Shown here: positions 47,542 to 57,970 of the stretch, piece by piece | How positions within the stretch are numbered: position 1 is the stretch's first letter | How the letters are laid out: each line of letters begins with the position of its first letter | From: Cylindrodendrum hubeiense | Taxonomy: Eukaryota; Ascomycota; Sordariomycetes; Hypocreales; Nectriaceae | NCBI GenBank assembly: GCA_014621425.1 | Contig: JAANBB010000027.1 | Coordinates: 62,138-126,137, forward strand | Direction of reading: 5' to 3' | Length of the DNA: 64,000 bases | Position numbers and translations under genes: made by a program | Notes under the pieces: generated by a model | The model's input: the letters and a program-made list of their open reading frames with translations, nothing else | The model's database searches: none | What the model was told of the DNA's origin: nothing

Positions 47542-49191
47542 ATGGGCTCCTCCCTTGACAACAGCGAGGACCGCAAGCCGGCCTCGGGCGGCGATCACCT
47601 CGAGACCCAGGATGCCGAGGTTATCGAGGCTCCCGTTACCTGGAAGGCCTACTTGCTGTGCGCCTTTGCCTCCTTCGGTGGCATCTTCTTCGGTTATGAT
47701 TCCAGCTACATCAATGGAGTCAACGGTTCCGCCTACTTCTTCCACAAGGTTGAGGGCATGAACGCAGATGCCCTCAGTGACTCTCACACCTCCCTCATCA
47801 CCTCTATCCTGTCATGCGGTACCTTCTTTGGCGCCCTCATCGCTGGTGACCTTGCCGATCGCATGGGTCGCAAGTGGACTGTCATTCTTGGTTGTGCCAT
47901 CTACGCTATCGGTGTTGCCATCCAGATGGTCACCGGAGAAGGCGATGCTCTTGCTGCTATCGTTGTCGGTCGTCTTGTTGCTGGTGTCGGTGTCGGCTTC
48001 GAATCCGCTATTGTCATCCTGTACATGTCTGAGATCTGCCCTCGCAAGGTCCGTGGCGCCCTCGTCGCCGGATACCAATTCTGCATCACCATCGGCATGT
48101 TAATCGCGTCTGTTATCGTCTACGTCACGCAAAACCGCAATGATGCTAGCGCCTACCGCATTCCCATCGGCATCCAGTTCCCCTGGGCCTTTATCCTTGG
48201 TGTTGGTCTCATGTTCCTCCCCGACTCGCCTCGCTACTTCGTCAAGCGCGGTCGTATTGAAGATGCCATTGATGCCCTCTCTCGCGTTCGCGGTCAGCCC
48301 AAGGACTCCAGCTACGTTCAGGTCGAGATTGCCGAAATCATTGCCAATGAGGAGTACGAGCGCATTCTTATTCCTGATGCTACCTGGTTCGGCAGCTGGG
48401 CCAACTGCTTCAAGGGCAGTGTCTGGGACTCCAAGTCTAACCTCCGAAGGACTATCCTTGGTACCTCTATGCAGATGATGCAGCAGTGGACTGGTGTCAA
48501 CTTCATCTTCTATTACTCCACCGTCTTCCTCAAGTCGACTGGCGCCATCGATAACGCTTTCCTCATGTCCTTGATTTTCACTCTCGTCAACGTCTGTTCC
48601 ACACCCATCTCCTTCTGGACTGTTGAGCGTTTCGGCCGTCGTTCGATTCTTATTGTTGGCGCCTTTGGCATGCTCGTCTGTCAATTTATTGTTGGTATCA
48701 TTGGTGTCACTGTCGGCTTCAACAAGACTCACGAGGACCCTAACGATTCCACGGCTACCATCGCTGACAACATCTCGGCCGTGAACGCCCAGATTGCCTT
48801 TATTGCTATCTTTATCTTCTTCTTTGCCTCTACCTGGGGCCCTGGTGCTTGGGTTGTCATTGGCGAGATCTTCCCTCTCCCCATCCGATCGCGTGGTGTC
48901 GGTCTGTCTACTGCCTCCAACTGGCTCTGGAATACCATCATCGCTGTTATCACCCCCTATATGGTCGGTACCAAGCAGGGCAACATGAAGTCATCCGTCT
49001 TCTTCGTTTGGGGTGCTCTCTGCACCTGCGCCTTCGTCTACGCCTACTTCTTGATTCCTGAGACCAAGGGTCTTACTCTGGAGCAGGTTGATAAGATGAT
49101 GGAGGAGACCACTCCCCGTACCTCGGCCAAGTGGAAGCCCACCACTACCTTCGCTGCTACTGCCGCTCACATCGAGAAGGCTGATGTCTAA
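47542..49191 (+). CDS. MFS hexose (monosaccharide) transporter
   Basis: An intronless 549-aa sugar porter with 12 membrane spans. Signatures: F-G-Y-D-S-S-Y-I-N-G-V in span 1, D-R-M-G-R-K after span 2, V-G-R-L-V-A-G-V-G-V-G, L-P-D-S-P-R-Y-F-V-K-R-G-R in the mid loop, Q-Q-W-T-G-V-N-F-I-F-Y-Y in span 7, V-E-R-F-G-R-R, and I-P-E-T-K-G-L-T-L-E-Q-V-D at the end. Codon use is strongly biased to C-ending codons, unlike most neighbours, which suggests high expression. It resembles the high-affinity glucose or monosaccharide transporters of Aspergillus and Penicillium (MstA/Hxt type). Substrate preference is not visible. Confidence 0.93.
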   Translation: MGSSLDNSEDRKPASGGDHLETQDAEVIEAPVTWKAYLLCAFASFGGIFFGYDSSYINGVNGSAYFFHKVEGMNADALSDSHTSLITSILSCGTFFGALIAGDLADRMGRKWTVILGCAIYAIGVAIQMVTGEGDALAAIVVGRLVAGVGVGFESAIVILYMSEICPRKVRGALVAGYQFCITIGMLIASVIVYVTQNRNDASAYRIPIGIQFPWAFILGVGLMFLPDSPRYFVKRGRIEDAIDALSRVRGQPKDSSYVQVEIAEIIANEEYERILIPDATWFGSWANCFKGSVWDSKSNLRRTILGTSMQMMQQWTGVNFIFYYSTVFLKSTGAIDNAFLMSLIFTLVNVCSTPISFWTVERFGRRSILIVGAFGMLVCQFIVGIIGVTVGFNKTHEDPNDSTATIADNISAVNAQIAFIAIFIFFFASTWGPGAWVVIGEIFPLPIRSRGVGLSTASNWLWNTIIAVITPYMVGTKQGNMKSSVFFVWGALCTCAFVYAYFLIPETKGLTLEQVDKMMEETTPRTSAKWKPTTTFAATAAHIEKADV

Positions 49192-49847
49192 GCTTTGACA
49201 CGGAAGAGCTCTCGTGTCCAGGCCGGCCTCACTCAAAAATTGTTACGATGTCTTAGTGGCTCCTGCGTACACGAATTATACCCTTTTGAACGAAGCTGAA
49301 GCATAGGAGGATGGATGTGCGCAATTTGTATATATTAGCACGAAATATAATGAATACTTCTTTGAGAACATGGTCACCATTTGCAAACCCGTTTCTTTGT
49401 CTTGTCCCTTGTGAATGTCGCTTGTGAAAGAAAGGAAATATCAGTGCCTGTAGGGTTCGGGCTTACTGCGATTGCCTTAGCACCCTTAATGCATCCATAT
49501 TGCTGTAGCCGTTTGATTGCGCCGACGATGTATTTGAGCAGCTAGGACGACCCATGTTGGACCGGTAACCGAGAGTGCATTTCGCCAACTGGCAGGTGGG
49601 AAGTTGACGGCGAAGAAAAATACGGATCACAGAGCAGAAGCTGAACCAATGGCACGGGGTTTGGCCTGGGTGATTTCCGAACTTGGCATAGCGCTCGGAG
49701 AAGAGGCCACAGGTGGAAGTGCACTTCCCCTCTTTCAGTTAGTCAGATATCTCCATCATTACGGATCAATGTGCTCATTTCAATAACACTTTCTATTAAC
49801 ATAACCGGGCTGTCAGCATTCTAGCATACACACTCTGGGTTTCTGCA
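49192..49847. other. Intergenic
   Basis: About 650 bp between the hexose transporter 3' end and the HET gene. No exon or repeat seen. Confidence 0.4.
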
Positions 49848-52210
49848 ATGACAACTGGCTCATTTTCTTCGCTCTGCAATGCATGTGCGTCTATCAACTC
49901 CCTGAGTCCCTGCCATGGGCTAGAATACCGACGGCGCGGTACATCTTTCTCAACCCACCTCTTCTATCGTCAACACGACTCTGTCGATAAACTCAAGCTC
50001 TCGGCCGAGGTGCATGGATGCGGGTTGTGTTCCCTAATGCTTGCCAGCATTGTTGATCATGACCTAGATGTAGAATATGATGATTGGGAGCACGCTGAGA
50101 TCTTGTTCGACAGAACGATATCCGATGCCACTGAGCCTGATGTGCTCATGTTTCTAAAAGAAGCCCATGCCAAACTCTTCAACGAATCAACCATTCTATA
50201 AACCGGCCCAGCTGATATTTCGTCTCCAATTATCATCGAGTTGATATTCAGGCATCCCTTGAGATGCGAGCGGGCGAACCGATGCACGGATCTGATGTTG
50301 CACTAGACTGAAGAATGTCCCTACTCACTGCAACCTACTCGACAAGAGACATTGAATCTCTGCCTCGTGTCAGGGGTTTCTGGTATGTGACAACTCCTCA
50401 CACATGGACTGGAAATTGACCATCACGTCAAGTTGATCTCATCAAATTTTCCGAAACTCGTGACATGAAAAGTGATACGCATACAGGGAGCCTGGTCGCC
50501 TTGGACTTGGCCAAACTATGGCTTAGAACGTGTGACTCAACACATAAATCATGCCAAGATGCAAGAGCGCTGCAATCTACTTCTCTCCCTACTCGGGTAA
50601 TTGACGTTAGCGATAACCGCCACCTTTTTCTGCATGTACCCGCGAGAGGAGAGACAGCTGATTACGTGTGCCTCAGCCACTGTTGGGGTACTGGGAAGCA
50701 ATTCAAGTTGGAAACCGGGTCTGTAAAACACCGCCGATCATCCATAGACCCACAAGAAATGCCCAAGACATTTCGGCATGCCGTTGAAATCACTCAGCAT
50801 TTGGGCATCCGCTATTTGTGGATCGACAGTCTCTGTATTATTCAAGACTCGGACAACGATTGGCAGCATGAAGCTGCCAAAATGGGCCAATATTACCACA
50901 ATGCAAGTTTTACCATATTTGCCGAGGCGGCAGATGGTGACGACAAGGGTTGCTATCAGGACCGCGATGGCGGGCTTACTACACCTTGCAGGACGACCAT
51001 GTTTGATGAGTTGATCAACGTCATGGACGTGGAAGGCGGGGTAAACTCTTCCTCCTTTGTCCAGAAGATATCATATCACTGGGGACGAACCGCGATGCCA
51101 GAAGAAAACCACCTACTCGAGACTGTCAGAAAACTTGATCCCCGTCCAAGCGCATTGAACCAGAGAGGTTGGACGCTACAGGAATGGGTCCTATCATCCC
51201 GCGTACTCGTTTTCGATGCATGAGAAGTGCGTTGGTCATGCCCTGCCGTGTCTGCATGTGAATGCATCCCAGAAGGCACTCTCAGGCTCAACGTGCCGGA
51301 GTATATCGCATCTCCCACAGGACCTCCGGCTGTTGGGCTCCGAGATAAGACTGGTTACATGGCCTTCGAGCTTTCAAACTCTTGGAACACAATTGTGGGA
51401 AACTTTTCAGCGCGCAAACTGACCTACGGTAAGGACAAGCTCCCTGCTTTGGCTGGTATTGCCACGCTACTTTTGGAGCACCGTTCAGGGCCGTACCTCG
51501 CTGGGCTATGGATGGATGACTTGCGTCGAGATTTGGCATGGCGTGTGTTCCCTAACAAGAAAGACTTCGATAATCGCGTTAATTCGCGGCCAGCCTTGTA
51601 CCGAGCACCATCTTGGTCTTGGGCAAGCATCGATGGCGAGGTGAGGACAGCAACGAGGTATCTACTCAGTCCTCAAAACCAAGTCATAAAGTCTATGGAA
51701 CGCGCAGAGAATATTCAATGTGTCATTCTCGACTGCTGGTCGACGCCTCGCAGCACTCTTAATCCACACGGCGAGGTCAAAGCGGCAGCACTGACGTTGA
51801 GAGGCCGAATGAGACGCGCCAGACTCTCGGGTCCTACAACGAACACTAACTATCTAAGCAGAAGAACTGCACTAAACGAGGACACAAACCAAGAGCTCGG
51901 CTGGTTTGACCCGGATGATCCTCTCGCCTGCAGCAAGGAGGTCCCCTTGATTTGTTTAGCAGTCATTCCAGCGACCTCAGAGGAGGCGGGTCATGCAAAG
52001 CAGCACGGTGTAGTTGAGCCACTTGTGTTTAGTCGCGTGGGCGTAGTGATGCCAAAAAGAAGAGATGTGAGTGAAGGCGAAAACTCGCTACACCGGTACA
52101 CTCACGTGTCGGGGGTAGTCGATTATGACGTCAATGAGGACTTGTCAACTATTAATCTTATGCTTGACTGGCTGGATGGGGCCAAGGAAGAAGTTGTAAC
52201 TATTGTTTAG
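49848..52210 (+). pseudogene. HET-domain (heterokaryon incompatibility) pseudogene
   Basis: A HET-domain gene broken by in-frame stops. Assuming exons 49848-50382 and 50433-52210 (a 50-nt GT-AG intron that keeps phase), the single reading frame runs about 770 codons with TAA at 50199, TAG at 50304 and TGA at 51221. HET motifs are clear in the part after the intron: Y-V-C-L-S-H-C-W-G, G-I-R-Y-L-W-I-D-S-L-C-I-I-Q-D-S, and R-G-W-T-L-Q-E-W-V-L-S-S-R-V-L-V-F. The TGA falls exactly where relatives have Arg or similar before E-L-x-W-x-C (here E-V-R-W-S-C). After it the frame continues for 329 codons. CAA, CAG and CGA could each become these stops by one C-to-T change. HET proteins cause cell death on non-self recognition. 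If the strain reads any stop through, the product would be different; otherwise this is inactive. Confidence 0.75.
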
Positions 52211-53052
52211 ATAGCAAAACTCGCCAGCGAACGCTGCAACATAACCATACAGAGAGTAAATATGCCGAGATTTTGGTATAATAGCAACAGCGCGATAATA
52301 TTTGGTTTAATACATGGACTTCACTATGCTATTGGCTTTTATTCAATGTCAGTGAAAAGTTGCTCTGGTATCTATCTCAACAACTATCGCGTTGAGAGGC
52401 TATATTGATCAGATTATTTAACATTGAATTGGCTTTATCTCTCATTATAACTATCCTTTTGCCAACGACAAGAATCTTTCTACGCTGCTTCTGATTTCTA
52501 TGGGGTACGGTGTCCTCTTCTTTTTCTTGATGGCGTTGAGCCTGGGATACTCTGTGTTGACGCTACTACTGATACACACGGCCATAGCTCTTAGAAAATA
52601 CGGGATCCCGTCAAGTTCTTATCTGCTAACCATGCGCCTCCAAACCCGAGTGTTAAGACCCTCGTTTCGTAGGCGATCAATTTGACCTCTAGATTAGGGA
52701 ACGCATTCAGCGAAACTTTCTAATCGCTGGCCTCTACCATTCAGTCATATGACCACAGTTTTGTTAGACATATACCCTTATTAGAATATGAGGGATATGG
52801 TCGAGGATCTTTAACTTTGGCGCACTTAAATAAATCGACAAGCTTTGTCGGGCGGAGCGGTTAGTTCGGCCAGGATGACTAAGGAACGAGGGGTCGGCTC
52901 TGATGGGCTGAAATCGTGTTGGGCCACCTGTCAGCCGACATCAGGCTGACTTGTCGCTTACCGCTTTGTTTTCTCTCTCAAATTGATTCTTCGCAGATTC
53001 CCGAAGTCCCTCGCACAGAAAGTAAGTCGATCGCCAACTCGATGGAGTGTCT
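52211..53052. other. Intergenic between HET pseudogene and NLR
   Basis: About 840 bp. A 61-codon ATG frame at 52500-52685 encodes a short peptide with a 30-residue hydrophobic start (F-F-F-L-M-A-L-S-L-G-Y-S-V-L-T-L-L-L) and a basic tail. It has no family match that I can name. Confidence 0.4.
52500..52685 (+). CDS. Possible small hydrophobic peptide
   Basis: A 61-codon open frame with one long hydrophobic stretch followed by R-R-R-S-I. It could be a small membrane peptide or chance. Low support. Confidence 0.15.
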   Translation: MGYGVLFFFLMALSLGYSVLTLLLIHTAIALRKYGIPSSSYLLTMRLQTRVLRPSFRRRSI

Positions 53053-56000
53053 ATGACCCAAAGATATCCAGACTCGAGCATCCTGGCAATGTCTACTGGC
53101 AACAGGCTAACGGAAATGCCGCCATTAATGCCTGAAGAGTTGATTGGCGATTGGCGTCCTAGCACGCGATTCAACAACACAGGGCGTGGGATCCAACCTG
53201 TACGATTTGGGACGGGGGATCAAACTGTCAATGTTTACAACGCAGAAAACCAACAGATCCGTAAGAGCAAATGGCAGCCCGTTAGCATAAAACTCGCACA
53301 AGAATACAGTTAAGCTAATCTTCACCCAAAGACCTAGGGCCGCCGCAACCCAAGTTCAATGCAATACAAGCCTGCCAAAAGTCGCTTGCCTTTCCTGAGA
53401 TGAACAATCGATCCGATGACATCGATGATATTGCCGAGGGGACGTGCGAGTGGTTGGTGCGACACGAAACGTATACAGACTGGGATAGCTGCCATCGAGG
53501 TCTACTCTGGATCAAAGGCAAGCCAGGGTCGGGGAAGTCAGCATTGCTCAAGAATATACTGCAGAAGGTTAAAGATGAATCTAGAACGGGAGATCGAGAC
53601 ATCATTCTCTCGTTCTTCTTCCATGGACGAGGCGTTGAGCTACAGAGGACACCGCTGGGTCTTTTTCGATCACTCCTTCATCAGCTCCTTACCAAAATGC
53701 CCAAATCACTGCCAGACTTCGTCAAAGAGTTCCATGAAAAATGCGAGAGCAGAGGCATGCACGGCAAGGACTGGCAGTGGCATGAGCGTGAACTACAGCG
53801 CTTCTTCAAGTCATCTCTCCGTCAAGTTTTGAGGAAACGGTCCGTGCGGCTCTTCATCGACGCGTTGGACGAGAGCGGGCAAACAACCGCCATCAATATA
53901 GTCGAGCAGTTCAAATCGCTACTCCAGAACTTGCCGCCGTCCGATTCACGCATTAGAATTTGCTTTACTTGTCGCCACTTTCCAATCCTAGATTGGGATT
54001 ATGGGCTAGAAATAACCCTTGAGCAAGAAAACGGAACGGACATCGCGACCTATGTGAAGGCAAAGCTGAAAAATAGGAACGCTCAAGCGATAAATATCAT
54101 CATTGATCAAGCTGCGGGGGTGTTTCTATGGGCACATCTCGTTGTGCACCGTGTTCTGCAACTCGAACGGGAAGGAGAGGGAGCCAGAATTAAAGCAGAA
54201 ATCGAAAGGATACCATCGGACTTGGATGCATTATACGACGGGCTGATCAACGACATGAATCCTACGACTAGGGCGTGGTCCCAAATGCTAATCCAATGGA
54301 TTTGCTTTTCCAGATACCCGCTATCTGTAGATGAGCTACGATGGGCGATGGCGGTTGAACCTCACTGCTCGTACAAATCACTACAGCAATGTCGACAGTC
54401 GGGGAACTACGCGAGTGACAACGAGACGATGGAGAGGAGAATCAAAGCACGCAGCTGTGGCCTTGCTGAGACGATAGGTCCTCCAGATTCGCGGACTGTG
54501 CAGTTTATCCACCAATCAGTCAAAGACTTTTTTATTAACAAAGGCCTGTCAATTCTGAACGCCTTTAACAGTAGCCAAATGTTAGGCGTCCCGGTAATTG
54601 GTAGCGCGCATTGCAACCTATCTCGCACCTGCATTTGCTACCTTTCAATGGAAGAGATTGTCGAGTGGTCAAGCCAGCATCCGGATGAGCAGAACAAGAA
54701 CTGGATGATGACTGAGTTTCCTTTGCTGAGGTACGCAGCATACAACTGGGCTTTTCATACGAGTCAAGGCGAGGTCGACGGCGTATATCAAGACGACCTT
54801 CTGGAGTGTTTCGAGTGTCCATCCAACGGCCTAACACGAAATTTCTCACGCGACTTTTCAAACATTTTCCTAAAGAAAGAAATATGCCTCATCCATGTCG
54901 CATCAGAATATGGGTTAACACACCTGTTATCGAACTATTTGAAAAGGGCAGACGAGTTGGGAACTGACATTGACTGCCGACATAATGGTGGATGGAGCCC
55001 GCTCCTGTGCGCCGTCCAGAATCGTCATGAAGTTATAATTAGGATGCTACTCAATACTGGCAAGGTCAATATCAATGCGGAAGATGACCATGACCGAACA
55101 CCGCTCTTTGTGGCTACTTCTGTGGGCTGTGAGACCACTGTTAGGATGCTGCTCAACACCGGCGAAGTCGATGTCAATGTGCTTGACAACAATGGCTCAA
55201 CACCGCTATCTTTGGCTGTTTCTAAGGGCTATGAGGGTACTGTTAGGATGCTACTTGATAATAGCAAGGTAAATGTCAATGTGAAAGATGACTGTGGCCA
55301 AACACCGCTGTGGCAAGCTGCTGGGTTGGGCAAAAAGGTCATAGTTGGGATGCTGCTCTGCACTGGAAAGGTTGACATCAACTCAAGGGATGAAAATGGC
55401 AAAACACCGCTATTTCAGGCTACTTCTATGGGTTATAAGACTATTGTTAGAATGTTGCTCAATTCTGGCAGGGTCAATGTCAATGTGAGTGATAAGGATG
55501 GCGAAACACCGCTATCTTTAGCTGCTTGTATGGGATATGCGAGCATTGTTAGGATGCTACTTGATAATAGCAAGGTAAATGTCAATGTGAAAGATGGCCG
55601 TGGTCGGACACCGCTGTGGCGAGCTGCTGAGTTGGGTAATGAGGTCATTGTTAGGATGCTGCTCTGCACTGGAAAGGTTGACATCAACTCAAGGGATGAA
55701 AATGGCTGTACGCCACTATCACTAGCCTTTTCGATAGGTGGCCAGAGCATTATCAAGCTAGTACGTAACACCGACAAGGTCAATATCGATATGAAAGATG
55801 ACCATGGCCGAACACAGCTCTGGCAAGCTTCTCAGTCGGCTGATGAGGACATTTACAAGCTGATTCTTGATACTGATTTGGCTGATCCTGATAGACGATA
55901 TCAGTCTGGCCAAAAGCTGCTGTGGGAAGCTGCCCGGGAGGGTGATGAGATGCTTGTCGAATTGCTCATTAATATCGACCAAGTCGATATCGATGCGAAA

Positions 56001-56399
56001 CATATCATTTATGGTCAGACTCCCTTGTGGAAGGCCGCTGCAAGGGGCCATGAAGCTGTTGTTAAGCTACTGCTCGCTACCAACAGAGTTAATATCAACA
56101 CAACAGACAAACTTGACTTGTCGCCGCTGCAGATAGCTGCTTCAAATGGCCACGATACCATTGTGAAGCTAATCCTCGACACTAGAAAGGTCGAAATCGA
56201 CGCAGTAGATATCCAAAATCTACTATCTTGGGCCATCGCGAGGGGCAATGGAGATATTGGTGAGCTATTGCTGGCTACTGGCAATGCAGATGTCAATGCG
56301 AAAGATAATCATGGTCGCGCGCCCCTTTCGCTGGCCGGCGAGAAGAGCCAGGATGCCATAGTCAAACTGCTGCACGATTTTAGAAAAAGCGATAGATGA
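53053..56399 (+). CDS. NACHT-ankyrin NLR-like protein with G/N/Q-rich N-terminus
   Basis: A 1091-aa STAND protein, exons 53053-53260 and 53332-56399 with a 71-nt intron that keeps phase. Residues about 35-72 are rich in Gly, Asn, Gln and Thr (T-R-F-N-N-T-G-R-G-I-Q, F-G-T-G-D-Q-T-V-N-V-Y-N). The NACHT P-loop is G-K-P-G-S-G-K-S at 132-139; Walker B is L-F-I-D-A-L-D-E; a winged-helix-like region and W-A-H-L-V-V follow. From about residue 600 to the end are some 14 ankyrin repeats. Three-repeat blocks of 306 bp (55241 and 55547) are almost identical. Fungal NLRs of this kind control cell death after recognition, often through amyloid motifs. It sits next to a broken HET gene. The start at 53053 is the first ATG; it may extend further upstream. 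Confidence 0.88.
55195..55705 (+). repeat. Near-identical ankyrin super-repeat, 306-bp period
   Basis: Within the NLR, a block of three ankyrin repeats is duplicated with a 306-bp (102-codon) period: TGTTAGGATGCTAC at 55241 and 55547, followed by almost the same 150 bp (through CTGCACTGGAAAGGTTGACATC). Long identical stretches show a recent or ongoing homogenisation event. Confidence 0.8.
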
Positions 56400-57970
56400 G
56401 TGTGACTGGAGGTAGCTTTTATTTCAGGCGTCACAAACCAATTCTCAATTCATCTGATTCTCATGAAATTGCCTGTATTTGAACTGGGAACTCTCTGTTC
56501 GCACTGAGATATCGAGGCTCAAGAGGTAGACGACTCTCATGGTTTTGCTGGTGCTTCTCAGATTAACCAAGTGCCATGAAACCTTTCTCGCTCTGCAATT
56601 AAAGTAGGCCGGAACTCGCTGTTGTCCTGACGGAATGGAACTGGCGTAACAAAATGTCGTATGCGGAGCATTAGAAAAGGCCCACCATCTGCTCTCCCCT
56701 AATCAAGCTGCGAATCAGTACTCGGGTCGATGACGACTGGGGAATCCTTTCCACCCCAAATGAGCTGGAAAGCTGGCTATTAGGCATGCAATTAGATCTG
56801 CTGGGAGGCCTTTTATGTGTACCGACTACAGTGTTATTCCCCGACCCGATCAAGCATTTCAAGTCAAGCCTAAACCAGGGCCTCAAAATTCAAGTCTCAA
56901 CCCTTATAAACCTCCCAGTTCAAATCCTGAAAGAGCGGGTTTTATTTGACATATTAACAGTACTGCATATAGGTCCCGTCGCCCCAAACATTTGGTTGAA
57001 GGCTTGCTTCTTCGGGTAGAACCAAGGTAGGCTGGCTGGTAGGCAAACATTATTCCACGTCAAGCTTGTGGAGCAAGCCTACTGGGGAATCAGCAACGGC
57101 GGAGCAGCACTCAGCCTTGATTGTTGGATTCTAGACCGGGTGCAACTTGTTTTGCCTTGTCGCAGTACAAAGACTTGAATTTTTCAGCACCAAGCGAACA
57201 GTCTGGTCTCCACCAAGGGGCTCAGTCACACTTAGCCCTGGTATCCAATGCAAGCCGTGATAAGTTGGATTTGTCCAAATGAGTACACGGGACAAGGCGT
57301 ACCGAATGCCGGAGCCTCTCACACAGATCACGGCGAATAAGTAATAAAAAGCATGAAAGCGAATTAATGATAGATATTTCTTGTCAAAATTTCGGTACAG
57401 CAACATTGATGGGGCCTTATTCTTCGAGCTATCCCATTTAGGATTAGAATAAAACCTGGAAGGCTGCTCTTCCCGGGACCAGCGTTCCTTGGTTTCTTAT
57501 TTCAAGTTGAATATAGAACGGCGTATGTTAGATATGATCCACCGAGTTTAAATGGCACTCTAAATATTCTTTCTGAATTATATCAACCTTATTTTGATGC
57601 AGTGCGAAGCACAACAGCGGACTCCTACCCTCCAACTATATCCCTATCGCTGCTTTCCAAGCAGCAGGTCTCGTAAAGACTAAAACAGAATAATGACCCG
57701 ATGTCATCATGGAAAGGTAGTGAAATTCTTAGAGCAGTTACCTCTCTAGTTGTTTTGGTTCCGGGGCTTTAATATTTGCGGCAACGACTAATGACGTGCG
57801 TATTTTCTGAAGCTGCGAGTAACACTGGGTACGATTTAGTGACACATCGCCCACCTAGATCCTATTATAACACAAAATTCATTCTGTTCACACCTTCCAT
57901 AGGTCACTAGCTGAACCCCTCTACCAGCACTAATAGTCAACCAATGCAGTCATTAAAAACTGCAGAATGG
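56400..57970. other. Intergenic
   Basis: About 1.6 kb, between the NLR and a minus-strand transporter. A 14-bp similarity to 18S rRNA near 57719 was noticed and rejected (see rejected list). Confidence 0.4.

Noticed and set aside
57715..57735. GTGAAATTCTT, a run also present in 18S rRNA
   Set aside because: Only about 14 bases match and the flanks do not; no rRNA structure follows.
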